Shown here: positions 51,209 to 60,617 of the stretch, in pieces
Position numbering within the stretch: position 1 is the first letter of the stretch
Layout of the letters: each line of letters begins with the position of its first letter
Source: Enterocloster bolteae
GTDB lineage: Bacteria > Bacillota > Clostridia > Lachnospirales > Lachnospiraceae
DNA: 64,000 bases
Direction of reading: 5' to 3'
NCBI RefSeq assembly: GCF_002234575.2
Contig: NZ_CP022464.2
Span: 3,286,001 to 3,350,000 of the forward strand
Program-made: the position numbers and the translations under genes
Notes under the pieces: generated by a model
Databases searched by the model: none
The model's input: only the letters and a program-made list of their open reading frames with translations
What the model was told of the DNA's origin: nothing

Positions 51209-51850
51209 CTAATTTTCAGCACTGACCCATCCCTTTCGCAGCAAATCGGGATAGGGCTCCAGATGGGCATAATCGTTGAACCGCTCCAGTGTAAAACGGC
51301 CGGATGCCCCATCCCAGTTAAGCTCCGTAATGCTGCAATTTTCCAGGTTCTTACCGAGGATTCTCCATTTGTTCATGGGGATTCCCAGGCAGTGGGCTGT
51401 CACGGAACGGATAACGCCTCCGTGGGTCACCACGGCAATGCGCTCATAACCGCTTTCTGTCATCTCCCTGAACACAGGTTCGGCGCGCCGGACCACATCC
51501 CCGGCGCATTCCCCGCCCGGATAGGGCAGATCCTCCTCCATAAGGGCCTGCTGCGCCTTGAAATCCCTGTACTTCACCGCGATGTCCCGGTCTTCCATGC
51601 CTTCCATATGGCCAAAGGATATCTCCCTCAGCTCGGGCCGTATGATATGCTCTACATTCCAGTAGAGATTGGCTGCCTGAGCCGTTTCCACGGCCCGCAG
51701 CAGATTGCTGGAATACACCACCTGTATATTTTCATGAAACAGGCGCTCTCCTAAGAGAGACGCCTGCCTGTATCCTTCTTCACTTAAATCCACATCCACG
51801 TTGCACAGCTTGCTGCACTGCCTGCCGTGGCGTATCAAAAAAATCTTCAT
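51209..51850 (-). CDS. Histidine phosphatase family protein
   Basis: 213 residues. LIRHGRQ near residue 5 carries the phosphorylated His, with SNLLRAVETA, E in LREISFGHMEG and THGGVIRS for the second His. Members include broad phosphatases and alpha-ribazole phosphatase; the substrate cannot be set from sequence. GGAGGT lies seven bases before the ATG at 51850. Confidence 0.88.
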   Translation of the reverse strand: MKIFLIRHGRQCSKLCNVDVDLSEEGYRQASLLGERLFHENIQVVYSSNLLRAVETAQAANLYWNVEHIIRPELREISFGHMEGMEDRDIAVKYRDFKAQQALMEEDLPYPGGECAGDVVRRAEPVFREMTESGYERIAVVTHGGVIRSVTAHCLGIPMNKWRILGKNLENCSITELNWDGASGRFTLERFNDYAHLEPYPDLLRKGWVSAEN

Positions 51851-51889
51851 CTGACTGACCTCCATCCGTCTGCCTTAGCCCGGATAACC

Positions 51890-53260
51890 TTAATTCTTAA
51901 AGCTGTGGATTGGCGCCGGAATTCTTCCGCCCCTGGTAACAAACCGCCTGCAGGAGAATGTGTTTACAGGCATAACAGGCGCATAGCCAAGCAAACCGCC
52001 GAACTCAGCCGTCTCCCCCACCTTCTTTCCCACCACGGGAATCAGACGTACCGCAGTCGTTTTCTGGTTCACCATTCCGATGGCTGCCTCGTCCGCAATG
52101 ATGCCTGCAATGGTGCTGGAGGGTGTGTCTCCCGGTATGGCAATCATATCCAGGCCAACGGAACAAACGCAGGTCATGGCTTCCAGCTTCTCAATGGTGA
52201 GGGCTCCCATGCTGACCGCGTCGATCATTCCCTGGTCCTCACTGACCGGGATAAATGCGCCGCTTAAACCGCCCACATAGGATGAGGCCATGACGCCGCC
52301 CTTCTTCACCTGGTCGTTGAGCATGGCAAGGGCTGCCGTAGTTCCGGGCGCGCCCACGCGCTCCAGTCCTATCTCTTCCAGTATCTCAGCAACACTGTCT
52401 CCCACCGAAGGAGTGGGGGCCAGGGACAAATCAATGATTCCAAAGGGAATGCCCATGCGCTTGGAAGCCTCCTGCGCCACCAGCTGTCCCACGCGGGTAA
52501 TCTTAAACGCGGTCTTTTTGATGGTTTCACAGAGCACCTCAAAGTTGGCATCCCTCACCTTTGCCAGGGCAACCTTCACAACGCCCGGACCGCTTACGCC
52601 AACATTGATGATGGCTTCGGACTCCGTGACGCCGTGGAAGGCGCCTGCCATAAACGGGTTGTCGTCAGGGGCATTGCAGAATACCACCAGCTTGGCACAG
52701 CCGAGGGAATCATGGTCCCTGGTGGCTTCGGCTGTCTCAGTCACGATTCTTCCCATCAGTTCCACCGCGTCCATGTCAATGCCTGTCTTGGTGGAGCCTA
52801 CATTGACGGAACTGCATACGCGCTCTGTCTGGGACAGCGCCTGGGGAATGGAGAGAATCAGGTTCTTGTCAGCCCTGGTCATGCCCTTGCTCACAAGGGC
52901 GGAATAGCCGCCGATGAAGTTTACGCCCACTTCCTTTGCAGCCAGGTCAAGGGTCTTGGCTATGGTGACGAAATCCTCCGGGCGCTTGCAGGCAGAACCA
53001 CCCACCAGCGCAATGGGGGTGACGGAGATACGCTTGTTGACAATGGGAATACCGAAATCAGCCTCTATATCCTGGCCCGTGGAAACCAGGTCCTTTGCCA
53101 GAGTCGTGATTTTCTTATAAATCTTTTCATTGAGAGCCTCAAGATTGCTGTCCACACAGTCCAGAAGGCTGATGCCCAGGGTAATGGTACGCACATCCAG
53201 CTTCTCATGTTCAATCATGTTGTAGGTCTCATTTACCTCGTACATATTTACGTTAATCAT
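51890..53260 (-). CDS. PFL-like UPF0210 family protein
   Basis: 456 residues. The whole length matches the UPF0210/DUF711 family: VRTITLGISLLDC near residue 23, ALVGGSACKRPEDFV, GVSGPGVVKVAL, PTPSVGDSVAEILEE and VNTFSCRRFVTRGGRIPAPIHS at the end. The family has a pyruvate-formate-lyase-like fold without the radical glycine loop; its activity is unknown. It is paired with the ACT protein 58 bases upstream, a pairing seen across Firmicutes and archaea. Confidence 0.92.
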   Translation of the reverse strand: MINVNMYEVNETYNMIEHEKLDVRTITLGISLLDCVDSNLEALNEKIYKKITTLAKDLVSTGQDIEADFGIPIVNKRISVTPIALVGGSACKRPEDFVTIAKTLDLAAKEVGVNFIGGYSALVSKGMTRADKNLILSIPQALSQTERVCSSVNVGSTKTGIDMDAVELMGRIVTETAEATRDHDSLGCAKLVVFCNAPDDNPFMAGAFHGVTESEAIINVGVSGPGVVKVALAKVRDANFEVLCETIKKTAFKITRVGQLVAQEASKRMGIPFGIIDLSLAPTPSVGDSVAEILEEIGLERVGAPGTTAALAMLNDQVKKGGVMASSYVGGLSGAFIPVSEDQGMIDAVSMGALTIEKLEAMTCVCSVGLDMIAIPGDTPSSTIAGIIADEAAIGMVNQKTTAVRLIPVVGKKVGETAEFGGLLGYAPVMPVNTFSCRRFVTRGGRIPAPIHSFKN

Positions 53261-53318
53261 AGTTCTTTCGTCCCTTTCTTCTGAAATTACAGGCCCGCCC
53301 TATCCTCTGGGGATGCCG

Positions 53319-53591
53319 TTAGATACGGTGCATCTTCAGGAAAATTTCTTCCCGCTGAATCTTCACGCTCACACCGATTTCCTCTCCGACCTGTTCCAGT
53401 TCCTGGGCGACTTCGCCAAAGGACTTGGTTATGTTCTCCACGTCCACAACCATCATCATGTTGAAAAATCCCTTTACAATGGTCTGGGTGATATCCAGTA
53501 TATTAATCTGGTTCTCAGCCAGGTATGTACATACGCCTGCAATGATTCCTACCCTGTCTTTCCCTACTACTGTAATGATTGCCTTATTCAT
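53319..53591 (-). CDS. ACT-domain protein (UPF0237)
   Basis: 90 residues forming one ACT domain: AIITVVGKDRVGIIAGVC near the start and INILDITQTIVKGFFNMMM after it. ACT domains bind amino acids or similar ligands, so it may regulate its UPF0210 neighbour. The ATG at 53591 has GGAGA at proper spacing; the two earlier in-frame ATGs do not. Confidence 0.92.
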   Translation of the reverse strand: MNKAIITVVGKDRVGIIAGVCTYLAENQINILDITQTIVKGFFNMMMVVDVENITKSFGEVAQELEQVGEEIGVSVKIQREEIFLKMHRI

Positions 53592-53649
53592 CTTCATTCT
53601 CCTCACGCTTTTGTTTTATTGAAATCCGGTGAACGGATATCCATACGTT

Positions 53650-54447
53650 TTACAGATATATGATTTCACTCATGCAGTCCCTGCTGGCCACGGAAATGGA
53701 AAAGTCAGAAGCTCCGTAAGGGCAGTCTCCCTCGTCAATCTCCAGCCGTACGGTCTCGTAGGCCAGCTCCTCGTAATTGTTCTCCTTGCTGAGATGTCCC
53801 AAAAGAATTTTTTTCAGTCTGTCGTGAAGGACGCAGTTTAAAAGCCTGCCCGCATTTTCATTGGACAGATGGCCGTGGTCCCCTAAGATCCTTCGTTTCA
53901 GGTAATAGGGATAAGGTCCTGTCTCCAGCATCCTGACATCGTGGTTGGATTCCAGGAGCAGGGCGTCCAGCCCCTGAAGATGGTCTATGATATACTGGTC
54001 AAAATGTCCCATATCCGTGGCCACAGCCACGGACTTCTCCCCGTTTTGTACGCGGTATGCCACCGGATTCGCTGCGTCGTGGTCAATCTTAAAGGGCTTC
54101 ACGGTCAAATCGCCTACCATGAAATCCAAATCCGGGCATACCGGAGTCAGAAGCCCTTTATCAAATTTGCCCAGGCTGCCTGCGGCCGCAATCTCATCCA
54201 GGGTTTCCCGGGTCCCGTAAATGGGAATCTCATACTTGCGCGACAGCACTCCCAGTCCCTTGATGTGGTCCGAATGCTCATGGGTAATGAGAATCCCGTT
54301 TACATCGTTTCCCGTAAGTCCTATCTCATTTAACCCCTGCTGAATCCGCTTGTTGCTGATCCCCGCATCCACCAGCAGGTGGGTGCTGTCAGAACCTATG
54401 TAAATACAGTTGCCGCTGCTTCCGCTGGCAATACTTACCATTCTCAT
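53650..54447 (-). CDS. WalJ/YycJ-like MBL-fold hydrolase
   Basis: 265 residues. SIASGSSGNCIYI at the start, the metal motif ITHEHSDHIKG near residue 54, LLLESNHD and GHLSNENA are the YycJ (WalJ/VicX) set, a 5'-to-3' DNA exonuclease-like group linked to DNA repair and wall control. In most Firmicutes the gene follows walRK; here it follows coaE by 23 bases. Confidence 0.85.
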   Translation of the reverse strand: MRMVSIASGSSGNCIYIGSDSTHLLVDAGISNKRIQQGLNEIGLTGNDVNGILITHEHSDHIKGLGVLSRKYEIPIYGTRETLDEIAAAGSLGKFDKGLLTPVCPDLDFMVGDLTVKPFKIDHDAANPVAYRVQNGEKSVAVATDMGHFDQYIIDHLQGLDALLLESNHDVRMLETGPYPYYLKRRILGDHGHLSNENAGRLLNCVLHDRLKKILLGHLSKENNYEELAYETVRLEIDEGDCPYGASDFSISVASRDCMSEIIYL

Positions 54448-54470
54448 GTTTTACAGTCCTTTTGTCTTAT

Positions 54471-55097
54471 TTATTGCATTCTGATTTTGTTCTTCAGGAG
54501 TCTGCGGATCTGTTTTCTTGTGTCCTCCACAGAGCCGTTGTTGTCGATAACCGCATCAGAAAACTCCCTGAATCCGGCCTCCGGCGCCTGGCTGTCCATA
54601 ATGCTTTCCGTTTTCTCCTGTGTGTAACCGCGGCTCTCTCTGAGACGCTCCATGCGGTTCTCCCTCGATGTATAAACATACCACATTTCCCCGCAGTTGT
54701 CACGGAATTCTTTTGAGGGAATGGCCGCCTCTATGACCACCAGAGGTTCAGGGCAGGCAAGCGCCTCCCCAAAGGCCGTATTCCATACCAGGGGATGAGT
54801 CAGGCGGTCCACCTGGACGCGTTTATCAGGGCAGCCAAAGATTACCTGGGCCATGGCAGGACGGTTGATGGTTCCGTCCTCATTCAGTATGGACGGCCCC
54901 AGGAAGTCCACCACAGCCCGGTAGCTCTCCTGCCCTGGCTGCATCAAATCCTTTGCCACCTGATCCGCCTGGATGACACGGAAGCCATACTCCTCCTTCA
55001 GTATCTCCAGCACCCGGCTCTTGCCGGACCCCACGCCGCCTGTGATTCCCAATATGAACTTACCGCCTGCGGGGAATGCATTTCTTATATTTTCCAT
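54471..55097 (-). CDS. coaE: Dephospho-CoA kinase
   Basis: 208 residues. P-loop GITGGVGSGKS near residue 17, DQVAKDLMQPG and the P-loop-kinase lid part with SRENRMERLRESRGY are typical. It phosphorylates dephospho-CoA in the last step of CoA synthesis. It follows polA by 68 bases, a common order. Confidence 0.94.
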   Translation of the reverse strand: MENIRNAFPAGGKFILGITGGVGSGKSRVLEILKEEYGFRVIQADQVAKDLMQPGQESYRAVVDFLGPSILNEDGTINRPAMAQVIFGCPDKRVQVDRLTHPLVWNTAFGEALACPEPLVVIEAAIPSKEFRDNCGEMWYVYTSRENRMERLRESRGYTQEKTESIMDSQAPEAGFREFSDAVIDNNGSVEDTRKQIRRLLKNKIRMQ

Positions 55098-55165
55098 ATC
55101 CTGCCGCTGCCCCTTTTGATGTCTTTATTTTCCGTGCTTTGTGCTTTGATCTCTTCCTAACTTTC

Positions 55166-57958
55166 CTACTTGGCGTCAAACCAGGATTTTCCCACTTCCG
55201 CCTCCACTTCCAGTGAAACCCTTAAATCCGCGGCATGCTTCATCTTGTCGGTCAGAATCTCCTTAACCGCCTCAATCTCATCCCGGGCCGTCTCAATCAG
55301 AAGCTCATCGTGAATCTGAAGGACGATTCTGGATTTTAGGCCGCGCTTTTTCAGCTCCCTGTCCACTGCAATCATGGCTATCTTCATGACGTCTGCTGCG
55401 GTTCCCTGAATCGGTGAGTTCATGGCCACGCGCTCTCCGAACTGACGCTGCATAAAGTTGGCGGACTTAAGCTCAGGAATGGGCCGCCTCCTGCCGTACA
55501 GGGTCGTCACGTAGCCCTGTTCCTTGCCCTGCTTGACCAGTCCGTCCAGGAATGTCTTAACCCCCGGATAGGTCTCAAAATATTTGTCAATATACTCCAC
55601 CGCCTCCTTGCGGGAGATGCTGAGTCCCTCGCTGAGTCCAAAGGCGCTGATGCCGTATACAATTCCAAAGTTCACCGCCTTTGCGTTGCGGCGCTGGAGG
55701 GGAGTCACTTCATCAAGGGGTACATGGAATACCTGGGAAGCGGTGATGGCATGGATGTCCTGGGCGGAACGATATGCTTCGATCAGCCTCTCATCCCCTG
55801 ACATGTGCGCCAGGATGCGCAGTTCAATCTGGGAATAATCCGCGTCCACGAACACACAGCCTTCCTTTGGAACAAATACCTTGCGTATTTCCCTGCCCAG
55901 GGCCATGCGCACAGGGATATTCTGAAGGTTTGGCTCCGTGCTGCTGATGCGCCCCGTGGCCGTGATGGTCTGGTTGAATTTGCCGTGAATCCTTCCGTCC
56001 TCACCGATGTAGGCTGCCAGGCCTTCCGCATAGGTGGAATTCAGCTTTGTCAGCTGGCGGTAGTCCAGGATTTTCTGGACCACCGGATAATCAGGCGCCA
56101 GCTTTTCCAGTACATCCGCTGCCGTGGAATAACCGGTCTTTGTCTTTTTGCCTCCCGGAAGCTCCATCTGTTCAAAGAGAATCTCTCCCAGCTGCTTGGG
56201 GGAATTGATATTGAATTCATGCCCTGTCTCCTGGTAAATTTCCTGTTCCAGCTTGGCGATTCCCACCTTAAGCCTGTCCCCATATTCCTTTAGCTCAGCC
56301 CGTTCCACCTTCACGCCCTCCTGCTCCATATGGAAAAGGCTGTAAATCAGGGGCATCTCTATATCTGTATACAGGCTGTACATTCCCGTATCCTTTAACT
56401 GGCCTGCCAGGGGTGCAGCGGCCTTCCACGCGGTATATCCCATGTAGCATACACAGTCTACGGCATTCTTCTCTCCCCTCCACAGGGCATCTCCCAGATC
56501 CTCCTTGGCCAGCAGGTCCGCCCTGGAGGGCACGGTAAGCCCCAGATAATCCCTGGCCAGATCGTCGTAGGCATAGGTATCCTTAAGAGGATTCAAAAGA
56601 TATCCGGCCACTCCCGCGTCATACACAGGATCCGTATCCTTAAGTTCCAGGTACGCAAGCATGGATTTTAAATCCAGGGCCCAGAGCTCTCTGACGCCTG
56701 GGTTATCCTGGCCCTGGCTATTCTGTGCCTGGTTATCCTGTTCCTGATTTCTCCCGCACAGCGCCCTGAGCTGTTCCAGAAGATACTCGCCGGTAATCTG
56801 CTCTCCTGCCGCCAGACAGTAAATATCCTCCTCGCCCAGGCACAGGGCCAGGCCTGTCACGGGATTCAGCCCGGATCTGGCCTTTTTTCCTGCTTTTACT
56901 TCCCCGTTCTCGTCAAAGCTGAAGGACAGCTGCTCTGCTGTCTCCTTTAAAGCCCCGTCCCTGCCAAGTATGAGCTGGAAGCCAGCCAGCCCGGTCTCTG
57001 CTGCCCTGCTGAATATTTTATCCGCTGTCTTTATATCCTTCACAAGGGTAAAATGGGTTTTTATATCAGGCGCGGCTGCTTCCTGGGCAGCGGTTTTATC
57101 AAAACGGGCCAGGATGGACTTGAATTCCAGACGCTTCATATACTGGTAAGCCTCCGGGGTATACAGGTCCTCAATCCGGGCGTCCTCATAATTAAATTCC
57201 ACAGGACAGTCCGTACAGATGGCCGCCAGCTTCCTGCTCATCTGAGCCATGTCATAATGCTCCTCCAGAGCCTTCTTAGCCCTGGGGGGCCTAATCTCCT
57301 CCAGATGGGCATAGGCGTTCTCTATGGATTTGTACTGGGCGATGATGCTGGTTGCTGTCTTTTCCCCGATGGAAGGCACCCCCGGTATATTGTCGGAGGC
57401 ATCCCCCATAAGGGCCTTCACATCAATGAATTCCTCCGGCGTCACCTGATACTCCCGCAGCACATCCTCCGGGAAATAGTCCTTGATCTCGGTCACACCC
57501 CTGCTGGTCCTGGGAATCCGTATCTTGATGTGCTCATCAGCCAGCTGCAGAAGGTCCCTGTCACCCGATACCACGGATACCTGGATACCCTTGGCCTGAC
57601 ACCGCTTTGCCACGGTTCCCAGTATATCATCCGCCTCAAACCCCTTAAGGGTCATGATAGGAATTCCCATGGCCTTCAGCACATCCTTCATCACAGGAAC
57701 CTGCTCATGAAGCTCCTGGGGCATGGGCTTTCTCGTGCCCTTATAGGCGTCATACATCTCATGCCGGAAGGTAGGCTCTTTTAAATCAAAAGCAACGGCT
57801 GCGTGGTCCGCCTTTTCCTCCTCCAATATCTTCAGCATGATATTTAAAAAACCGTACACTGCGTTGGTATGCAGACCCTCCGAATTCGTAAGGTCCGGTA
57901 CCCCGTAAAATGCCCGGTTCATAATACTGTGTCCATCAATCAAAACCAATTTGTCCAT
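55166..57958 (-). CDS. polA: DNA polymerase I
   Basis: 930 residues. A 5'-3' exonuclease domain (about 1-290; IDGHSIMNRAFYGVP, FEADDILGT, GDASDNIPGVPSIGEKTA), a middle domain (about 305-540), and a polymerase domain with DADYSQIELRILAHMSGD, RRNAKAVNFGIVYGIS and VLQIHDELLIE. The middle domain lacks the proofreading acids: LAGFQLIL stands where DTET is expected and ALDLKS at the second site. So it probably has no 3'-5' exonuclease, as in other Firmicutes. It also contains a Gln/Asn repeat insert (NQAQNSQGQDN) near residue 400. Confidence 0.95.
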   Translation of the reverse strand: MDKLVLIDGHSIMNRAFYGVPDLTNSEGLHTNAVYGFLNIMLKILEEEKADHAAVAFDLKEPTFRHEMYDAYKGTRKPMPQELHEQVPVMKDVLKAMGIPIMTLKGFEADDILGTVAKRCQAKGIQVSVVSGDRDLLQLADEHIKIRIPRTSRGVTEIKDYFPEDVLREYQVTPEEFIDVKALMGDASDNIPGVPSIGEKTATSIIAQYKSIENAYAHLEEIRPPRAKKALEEHYDMAQMSRKLAAICTDCPVEFNYEDARIEDLYTPEAYQYMKRLEFKSILARFDKTAAQEAAAPDIKTHFTLVKDIKTADKIFSRAAETGLAGFQLILGRDGALKETAEQLSFSFDENGEVKAGKKARSGLNPVTGLALCLGEEDIYCLAAGEQITGEYLLEQLRALCGRNQEQDNQAQNSQGQDNPGVRELWALDLKSMLAYLELKDTDPVYDAGVAGYLLNPLKDTYAYDDLARDYLGLTVPSRADLLAKEDLGDALWRGEKNAVDCVCYMGYTAWKAAAPLAGQLKDTGMYSLYTDIEMPLIYSLFHMEQEGVKVERAELKEYGDRLKVGIAKLEQEIYQETGHEFNINSPKQLGEILFEQMELPGGKKTKTGYSTAADVLEKLAPDYPVVQKILDYRQLTKLNSTYAEGLAAYIGEDGRIHGKFNQTITATGRISSTEPNLQNIPVRMALGREIRKVFVPKEGCVFVDADYSQIELRILAHMSGDERLIEAYRSAQDIHAITASQVFHVPLDEVTPLQRRNAKAVNFGIVYGISAFGLSEGLSISRKEAVEYIDKYFETYPGVKTFLDGLVKQGKEQGYVTTLYGRRRPIPELKSANFMQRQFGERVAMNSPIQGTAADVMKIAMIAVDRELKKRGLKSRIVLQIHDELLIETARDEIEAVKEILTDKMKHAADLRVSLEVEAEVGKSWFDAK

Positions 57959-57983
57959 TAATATGAGTTCCTTTCTGTCTCTG

Positions 57984-58313
57984 TCACCACATCCTGAACT
58001 GAAGCACCAGCACGGCCAGCACGGCCCAGAAGCACAGAGTGTTCACCGCATAGCGGGCTGTTTCCAGGATTCCCAGGGTGTGCACCCTCTGCCGGGACAG
58101 CTCCAGAGCTGTCTCCAGGGCTCCCTTGATGTTATAGGTGCCTGTTTCCTGGTCCAGCTGGCGGATACCCACGTCCACTGTGAAGTAAATCTCCAGCTCT
58201 TCCCGGCATTCCTCGCAGGTCTCGATGTGTTTTAAGAATTCTTTCAGTTCCTCGTCCGTAATGCTGCCGTTGATATACGGCATCACCAGACGCTCCGCTT
58301 CCCTGCAGGTCAC
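57984..58313 (-). CDS. Small zinc-finger membrane protein (anti-sigma type)
   Basis: 109 residues. HIETCEECREELE near residue 30 is the HxxxCxxC zinc motif of anti-sigma factors (zf-HC2); a helical part and a C-terminal membrane helix (about 88-107) follow. No sigma factor gene is adjacent, so a true anti-sigma role is uncertain. The GTG at 58313 is chosen because GGAGG lies eight bases before it; a GTG at 58322 overlaps that site. polA begins 25 bases later. Confidence 0.75.
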   Translation of the reverse strand: MTCREAERLVMPYINGSITDEELKEFLKHIETCEECREELEIYFTVDVGIRQLDQETGTYNIKGALETALELSRQRVHTLGILETARYAVNTLCFWAVLAVLVLQFRMW

Positions 58314-58356
58314 AGCCAGCACCTCCTGTCTATCATTTTAATCCAATTCTTCTTAC

Positions 58357-58385
58357 ATCATACAATAAATCAGCTTACTTTTCAA
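58357..58385 (-). promoter_or_regulatory. Promoter of the zinc-finger gene and polA
   Basis: TTGAAA (58380-58385) and TATGAT (58357-58362), 17 bases apart. Confidence 0.65.
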
Positions 58386-58431
58386 TGAAAGATTAGGACT
58401 CCCATCCCCCCATCCTCCGGTTCCGGACAGA

Positions 58432-59256
58432 CTACCCCTTCCTGTATTCCCTGGGAGATACGCCTGTCAGCCGCCGGAACACATCCCCGAAATAATTGCC
58501 GTCCGAGAACCCGCAGGCCATGGCCACACCGGTCACAGAAAGGTCTGTATTGCGCAGCATATCAGATGCTTTCTGCACGCGGATGTAGTTCAGATACTCC
58601 TTGAAGCAAAGGCCGGTGGAGCTTTTGAATTTCTTAGAAAAGTAGGTGGGGCTCATATTGGCAAATGCAGCCACCTGCCCCAGCGTCACCCCTTCCTGGT
58701 AATGCTGGTTCATATATCTGGCCGCACGCACCATGGCCTCCTCTGCCTCCTCCAGCGCGTGTCCTTCCCTCCGGGCCTCCTGGCAGCGGCCCAATACCAC
58801 CAGAATCTGGTGCAGGAGGCTGCAAAGCTGTATCTGGCAGTAGCTGTCGCCCTGCTTTTCCTCATCCTGCATCTGAGCCAGCAGTTCCTCTATCTTAGGG
58901 CGGAATTCTGAAGGAATGGTGCGTTTGGGCTGTGAAAAGATATGGCCAAAGGCCTCCCTCCCGCAAAGGCTTAAAAAGGAGGTGACCGTGTCCCTGGAGA
59001 AATAGATGCCGAAGCGCTCAGCCTCCCAGCTTGGCTCATACAGGGCCTTGTGGACCTCAAGAGGCGGAATGATGGTCATGTCACCCGGTTCCAGGTAATA
59101 GATGTCCTGGTTGATGAACATTTTACACTTTCCTGATAACAGATAATAAATCTCATAGTAAGAATGATAATGAGGCCGCTTCATCACAAAGCTGGAGGAC
59201 CTTCTGATACGACTGACCTGAACGCTTTTATCCTTTAGAATCATGGTATTGCTCAT
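58432..59256 (-). CDS. AraC-family transcriptional regulator
   Basis: 274 residues. An N-terminal cupin sensor (HYHSYYEIYYLLSGKCKMFI near residue 32; LEPGDMTIIPPLEVH) and a C-terminal double helix-turn-helix (about 175-274; VAAFANMSPTYFSKKFK, VAMACGFSDGNYFGDVFRRLTGVSPREYR). Such regulators usually respond to sugars or related compounds. The ATG at 59256 has AAGGAGAAAG before it. It diverges from the Gfo/Idh-like gene, its most likely target. Confidence 0.92.
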   Translation of the reverse strand: MSNTMILKDKSVQVSRIRRSSSFVMKRPHYHSYYEIYYLLSGKCKMFINQDIYYLEPGDMTIIPPLEVHKALYEPSWEAERFGIYFSRDTVTSFLSLCGREAFGHIFSQPKRTIPSEFRPKIEELLAQMQDEEKQGDSYCQIQLCSLLHQILVVLGRCQEARREGHALEEAEEAMVRAARYMNQHYQEGVTLGQVAAFANMSPTYFSKKFKSSTGLCFKEYLNYIRVQKASDMLRNTDLSVTGVAMACGFSDGNYFGDVFRRLTGVSPREYRKG

Positions 59257-59426
59257 ATGCGGTCTTTCTCCTTCCATTTCTCTTTCATAGCCGGAGCGTT
59301 ATGGCAAAAAAACTGTAATTTTTAGAAAAAATCCCATAAAATCCGTATTATTCCATCTGTTTTTGTTATACCATAAAGCCAACCAAAGGTAAACAAGGAA
59401 TCAGACAAGGAAATGGAGGAATGACC

Positions 59427-60407
59427 ATGGCTGAAATGACCATGATATCCATGGCTGTAATGGCTGCCACACAAAAAAGCCGCTCCTTTTTGGAAGCAGC
59501 AGCCGGGCGTAAGGACCTGTATCTGGAGGAAGGCCTTCTGGAAGAAGGAACTTTGGAGATAGGAACTCTGGGGATAGGCACTCTGGAGAAAGCAGACGTC
59601 ATATATCTTCCGGATTACAGCAGTCTGGATTTCCGGCAGGTGCGCAAACTTCTGAAGGCAGGAAAACACGTCCTGTTCGGAACCATGGGAGCTGCAGATG
59701 CCGGCAGCCTGAAGGCGCTGGCACAGACAGCCGATGAACATGGCGCAGTGCTGTTGGATCACATCCACCTTGCATTTAATCCATGTATGGCATCATTAAA
59801 GACAGCGCTGACATGCCTGGGGCCCATTGGGCGGATTCGTCTCCATTCCTGTGAGTATGCCTTCTGCTGTGAGGGGTTACGCATTTCTCCTGTCCGTCCC
59901 CCCGCCTGCGTTCCGCCGGGAGGCGCATTGTTTCAGAGGGGCGCCGACTGCCTCTATCCCCTTGTGCATCTCTTCGGCATACCGGAACAGATGGATGCCC
60001 AGATGGTGCTCACGGAACATGGAATGGACGCAGCCGGCACTGTCAGGGGATATCTGGGCACCGCCCGAGTGGAGATAGTCTATTCCAAGATATCAGGAAG
60101 CCATGTACCAAGTCTGATAGAGGGAGAAAGGGGGAGCCTGTTAATACGTGATTTACGGAATTTAAAGGAAGTGACATATAAAAACCGGTCCGGAGATAAA
60201 GATCAACTGGTTTCCTTTTCCGATGAAGCCTGCCGCGCCAGGGAACTGGACCGCTGTATGGCGTTCATAAAGGGAAAATGCAGCTGGCAGCGTCAGCTTG
60301 CATCCTCCATACAGACACTTCAGATGATGGATGAAATCAGGGGACATCGGAATTTGTCTGCGGAATATACCGTTTCCTCCCATGGCACCTATGCCTCCGC
60401 CATTTAA
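59427..60407 (+). CDS. Gfo/Idh/MocA-like protein with degenerate nucleotide-binding half
   Basis: 326 residues. The match to the oxidoreductase family begins at ADVIYLPDYSSLDFRQVRKLLKAGKHVL, the second half of the Rossmann fold, and continues through LDHIHLAFNP and the substrate domain. The first 45 residues lack the GxGxxG NAD motif and the EKP motif reads GTMG. A stretch with three near-identical 15-base units (GTLEI, GTLGI, GTLEK) lies at about 41-55. It may be inactive as a dehydrogenase or bind NAD otherwise. The ATG at 59427 has GGAGG seven bases upstream; an ATG two codons earlier is too close. Confidence 0.72.
   Translation: MAEMTMISMAVMAATQKSRSFLEAAAGRKDLYLEEGLLEEGTLEIGTLGIGTLEKADVIYLPDYSSLDFRQVRKLLKAGKHVLFGTMGAADAGSLKALAQTADEHGAVLLDHIHLAFNPCMASLKTALTCLGPIGRIRLHSCEYAFCCEGLRISPVRPPACVPPGGALFQRGADCLYPLVHLFGIPEQMDAQMVLTEHGMDAAGTVRGYLGTARVEIVYSKISGSHVPSLIEGERGSLLIRDLRNLKEVTYKNRSGDKDQLVSFSDEACRARELDRCMAFIKGKCSWQRQLASSIQTLQMMDEIRGHRNLSAEYTVSSHGTYASAI
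59547..59591 (+). repeat. Three 15-base tandem repeats inside a coding region
   Basis: Units at 59547-59561, 59562-59576 and 59577-59591 share the pattern GGMACTYTGGRGAWA and encode GTLEI, GTLGI and GTLEK. In-frame length change is possible here. Confidence 0.8.
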
Positions 60408-60447
60408 ACAAGCCTCCGCCTTTGTCTGTCAGAAAAAGGCCGGACGC

Positions 60448-60488
60448 AAAAGACCCACACAGAATCACTTCTGCATGGGTCTTTTTTT
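60448..60488. terminator. Bidirectional terminator between the Gfo/Idh-like gene and tRNA-Leu
   Basis: AAAAGACCCA/TGGGTCTTTT outer stem with inner CAGAA/TTCTG, followed by seven T on the plus strand and by TTTTGC on the minus strand. It can end both transcripts. Confidence 0.9.
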
Positions 60489-60520
60489 GTCTCATGTGCC
60501 GTCAATCTGACACGTATAGA

Positions 60521-60603
60521 TGCCGGCAGCGGGACTTGAACCCGCACGCGGTTACCCGCAACAGATTTTGAGTCTGCATCGTCTGCCATTCCGACACGCC
60601 GGC
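60521..60603 (-). tRNA. tRNA-Leu (anticodon CAA)
   Basis: 83 bases. The acceptor arms GCCGGCG and TGCCGGC pair with one G-U, followed by discriminator A. The anticodon loop is CTCAAAA (anticodon CAA), with GGTTCAAGTCC in the T arm and a long variable arm GCGGGTAACCGC, as in class II tRNA. CCA is not encoded. It reads UUG codons. Confidence 0.95.
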
Positions 60604-60617
60604 TTACAACGCTGATT

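Noticed and set aside
57984..58313. Anti-sigma factor with partner sigma
   Set aside because: The zinc motif is clear but no sigma-factor gene lies next to it; named only as zinc-finger membrane protein.
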